Shown here one piece after another: positions 62,142 to 64,000 of a stretch of 64,000 nucleotides of DNA. Source of the DNA: JAFGTP01 sp964498725 (GTDB lineage: Bacteria; Fidelibacterota; UBA2242; JAFGTP01); NCBI GenBank assembly GCA_964498725.1, contig CAZCHS010000005.1:1-64000 (forward strand), in the 5' to 3' direction. The translations under genes and the position numbers were made by a program. The first letter of the stretch is position 1. The number at the start of each line of letters is the position of its first letter. Under the pieces are notes generated by a model that worked only from the letters and a program-made list of their open reading frames with translations, was not told the origin of the DNA and made no database searches.

Positions 62142-63671
62142 ATGTATCGAAAAATACTATTAATAATAATCTTGTTGGTTTCAACATCATTATTCGCTGA
62201 CTTGCAAATGCAAATCGGGAATAATAAAGAAATAAATATTAAAACTGTCTATTTTGGTGAGACCGCTTATTATTCCGCTAACCGTTTGGCAGAAGAATAC
62301 AATATCCGTATTTATAATCGCAAGGCAACGGGAAAATTTGTATTTTACTTTCCAAAAAATAAGGTTAAGGTAACCGCCAACAGTTCCTTTATCATGGTGG
62401 ACCAGAATATCATACACATGATATCCCCGGCGATTCAGGCCGGTCAGGAAATTTTTGTGCCGGTGCACTCATTCAATGATGTACTGAAAAAATATATTTA
62501 TTCCGATCTCACCTACACTTTTGTGGAAGATGATCATCCATTGATCTTCGCTGTTCCCGGTGAAAAACCTGAACAAGAGGTGGCTGCAGCCGAACCGGGT
62601 GAAGTCTATATTAAGGATATTGACTTTGAAGAGAAAAAGAATGGAACTGTTATCATTTTGAAAACCAATGGAACTTTTTCCAGCCAGGACTACTCCTATT
62701 TTTTCAAGGACAACAGTTACTATTACTTTACAATATATAAATGCAAGGGTAATGAAAAACGGTTTTCCGAACAAAATCCCACCAGTTCCATTGCATACAC
62801 CCGTTTGATATCCAATCAAAATTCCACACAGATCATATTCAAACTCAATGAAGACTTTAATTCTTCCGATGTTCATTTTGATCCCAAAACCAGGGAATTC
62901 ACGATCTCCTTATTTCTTCCGCTGAACGAAGAGATCAAAGAAAAAATTGCCAATGCCAAGAAAACATGGATCGTCGATACAATTGTTCTGGACCCCGGTC
63001 ACGGCGGTAAAGACCCGGGTACACCCGGCCGCTGGAATTTCATGCATGAAAAAGATATTGTCCTGGATGTTGTACTCCGGTTAGGTCGCCTGCTGGAAAA
63101 AGAAACCGACCTGAATGTGGTTTACACCCGCAAAACCGATACATTTGTTCCTTTGTGGAAACGGACACAAATCGCCAATCAGTCCAACGGGAAACTCTTT
63201 ATTAGTTTTCATGTCAATGCCGCCGGCAGTAAATACGCCCGGGGATTTGAAACCTACCTCCTGCGCCCGGGACGCTCTCGGGACGCGATCAAGGTGGCGG
63301 AAGCAGAAAATGCCGTCATCAAAATGGAATCCCAGGAAGATAAAGAGAAATATGCAGATTACGACAATATTTCCAATATTATTGCCAACATGGTCCATTC
63401 CACCAACATGAAGGATTCAGAAAATTTTGCCGAGATTTTGTCCAATAATTTCGCTCAAAAGGTTAAACAAAAAAATCGCGGTGTCAAACAAGCCGGATTT
63501 TATGTTCTTGTTGGCGCATCCATGCCCAAAGTTCTGGTTGAATTGGGATATAATACCAATTGGTCCGAAGCCAAACAATTGAACTCCCGGCGCTACCGAC
63601 AACTGATTGCTGAAACAATTTTTGACAGTATCTTAGAATTTAAAATAAAAAGCGACAACAGCATGGAATAA
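62142..63671 (+). CDS. N-acetylmuramoyl-L-alanine amidase (AmiC/Amidase_3 type)
   Basis: Cuts peptide from peptidoglycan in the periplasm. The 509-residue protein has a signal peptide (ILLIIILLVSTSLFA), a copper-amine-oxidase-like N-terminal domain (about 25-125), an AMIN-like middle region (about 160-265) and the Amidase_3 domain with zinc ligands in VLDPGHGGKDPGTPG, HEKDIVLD and SFHVNAA, and the catalytic Glu in LVELGYNTN. Probably acts in cell separation. The mpl gene begins one base after its stop. Confidence 0.93.
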   Translation: MYRKILLIIILLVSTSLFADLQMQIGNNKEINIKTVYFGETAYYSANRLAEEYNIRIYNRKATGKFVFYFPKNKVKVTANSSFIMVDQNIIHMISPAIQAGQEIFVPVHSFNDVLKKYIYSDLTYTFVEDDHPLIFAVPGEKPEQEVAAAEPGEVYIKDIDFEEKKNGTVIILKTNGTFSSQDYSYFFKDNSYYYFTIYKCKGNEKRFSEQNPTSSIAYTRLISNQNSTQIIFKLNEDFNSSDVHFDPKTREFTISLFLPLNEEIKEKIANAKKTWIVDTIVLDPGHGGKDPGTPGRWNFMHEKDIVLDVVLRLGRLLEKETDLNVVYTRKTDTFVPLWKRTQIANQSNGKLFISFHVNAAGSKYARGFETYLLRPGRSRDAIKVAEAENAVIKMESQEDKEKYADYDNISNIIANMVHSTNMKDSENFAEILSNNFAQKVKQKNRGVKQAGFYVLVGASMPKVLVELGYNTNWSEAKQLNSRRYRQLIAETIFDSILEFKIKSDNSME

Positions 63672-63672
63672 T

Positions 63673-64000
63673 ATGGACTTAACGAACTACCTGGCCAAAG
63701 CCGGCCTTTCCAAACAAAAACACAGCATTAAAAAAATCTTCTTTTTCCGTATTTGCGGTACGGGTATGGGAACCGCCGCGATCATGTTAAAAAATGCCGG
63801 TTTTCATGTGGAAGGCTATGATCGCGAATACTCGCCACCCATGAGCACTTACCTAAAATCCACAAAAATCCCCCTGCATAAAGATATTTCCCAGGAATTG
63901 CTTACTCAATTTGACCTGGTGGTTACCGGCAATGTGGTACGCAAAGATTCCGAAGATGCTCATTTTATCGAACGGTCAGGCGTAAAATTTGCCTCTTTTC
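63673..64000 (+). CDS. mpl: UDP-N-acetylmuramate:tripeptide ligase Mpl (5' part)
   Basis: About 109 residues of a Mur-ligase N-terminal domain are present before the window ends. The Rossmann-like start FFRICGTGMGTAAIMLKNAG and the PPMST segment are characteristic of Mpl, which re-attaches recycled murein tripeptide to UDP-MurNAc, rather than of MurC. It follows the amidase by one base, so cutting and recycling of peptidoglycan are linked in one operon. The ATP-binding centre lies beyond the window. Confidence 0.85.
   Translation, partial: MDLTNYLAKAGLSKQKHSIKKIFFFRICGTGMGTAAIMLKNAGFHVEGYDREYSPPMSTYLKSTKIPLHKDISQELLTQFDLVVTGNVVRKDSEDAHFIERSGVKFASF

Overview
The window looks like about 64 kb of chromosome from a Gram-negative bacterium of the wider Bacteroidetes/Calditrichota-type (FCB) assemblage. 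Lipid A genes (lpxB, lpxK) show an outer membrane. A gingipain-like protease with a type A C-terminal sorting domain and PorV-like barrels indicate a type IX secretion system. A membrane pyrophosphatase, hydrogenase maturation genes and a corrinoid methyltransferase cluster suggest an anaerobic or microaerobic, energy-limited life. The phylum assignment is inference from gene content only. No phage, insertion sequence or CRISPR array was seen.

Layout. 1-8.7 kb: a small orphan gene, hairpin-rich repeats, the full hydrogenase maturation set hypF-C-D-E-A-B, then a PAS histidine kinase and NarL-type regulator. 8.7-16.9 kb (minus): TrkH/TrkA potassium uptake, two TagB/TagF-like transferases, a PorV-like barrel and MutS. 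17.2-19.9 kb: two tandem AbrB-type genes, a Doc/Fic-like protein without its catalytic histidine, and adenine deaminase. 19.9-27.0 kb: an acyltransferase, a composite repeat, a receiver/zinc-module regulator, an AAA ATPase and a giant two-lobed CPBP protease. 27.1-30.2 kb (minus): Gfo/Idh oxidoreductase, lpxB, lpxK. 30.4-37.0 kb: 5'-nucleotidase lipoprotein, H+/Na+ pyrophosphatase with an unusual insertion, U32 protease. 37.1-41.5 kb: AraC regulator divergent from a four-gene corrinoid methyl-transfer operon. 42-45.2 kb: FtsB/DivIC, enolase, a frameshifted PorV-like gene and tRNA-Lys. 45.4-51.8 kb: an E2-like acyltransferase, Wzi-like barrel, three glycosyltransferases and RsmE. 51.9-64 kb: YchF, a small conserved protein, YfiR-like protein, gingipain-like protease, Upp, an HD hydrolase gene broken by a TGA codon, two outer-membrane barrels, an AmiC-type amidase and the start of mpl.

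The most interesting signals are these. (1) A compact methyl-transfer operon pairs two URO-D-family methyltransferases with a corrinoid protein and a stand-alone MetH-type reactivation domain; the second methyltransferase gene has ATA where an ATG is expected. (2) The AbrB-AbrB-degenerate Doc operon. (3) A family of intergenic hairpins whose stems covary between copies. (4) A roughly 120-residue insertion in the pyrophosphatase and a duplicated, half-degenerate CPBP protease. Three genes carry apparent single-base lesions (lost ATG near 40572, frameshift near 44070, in-frame TGA at 58814); these could be real or sequence errors.
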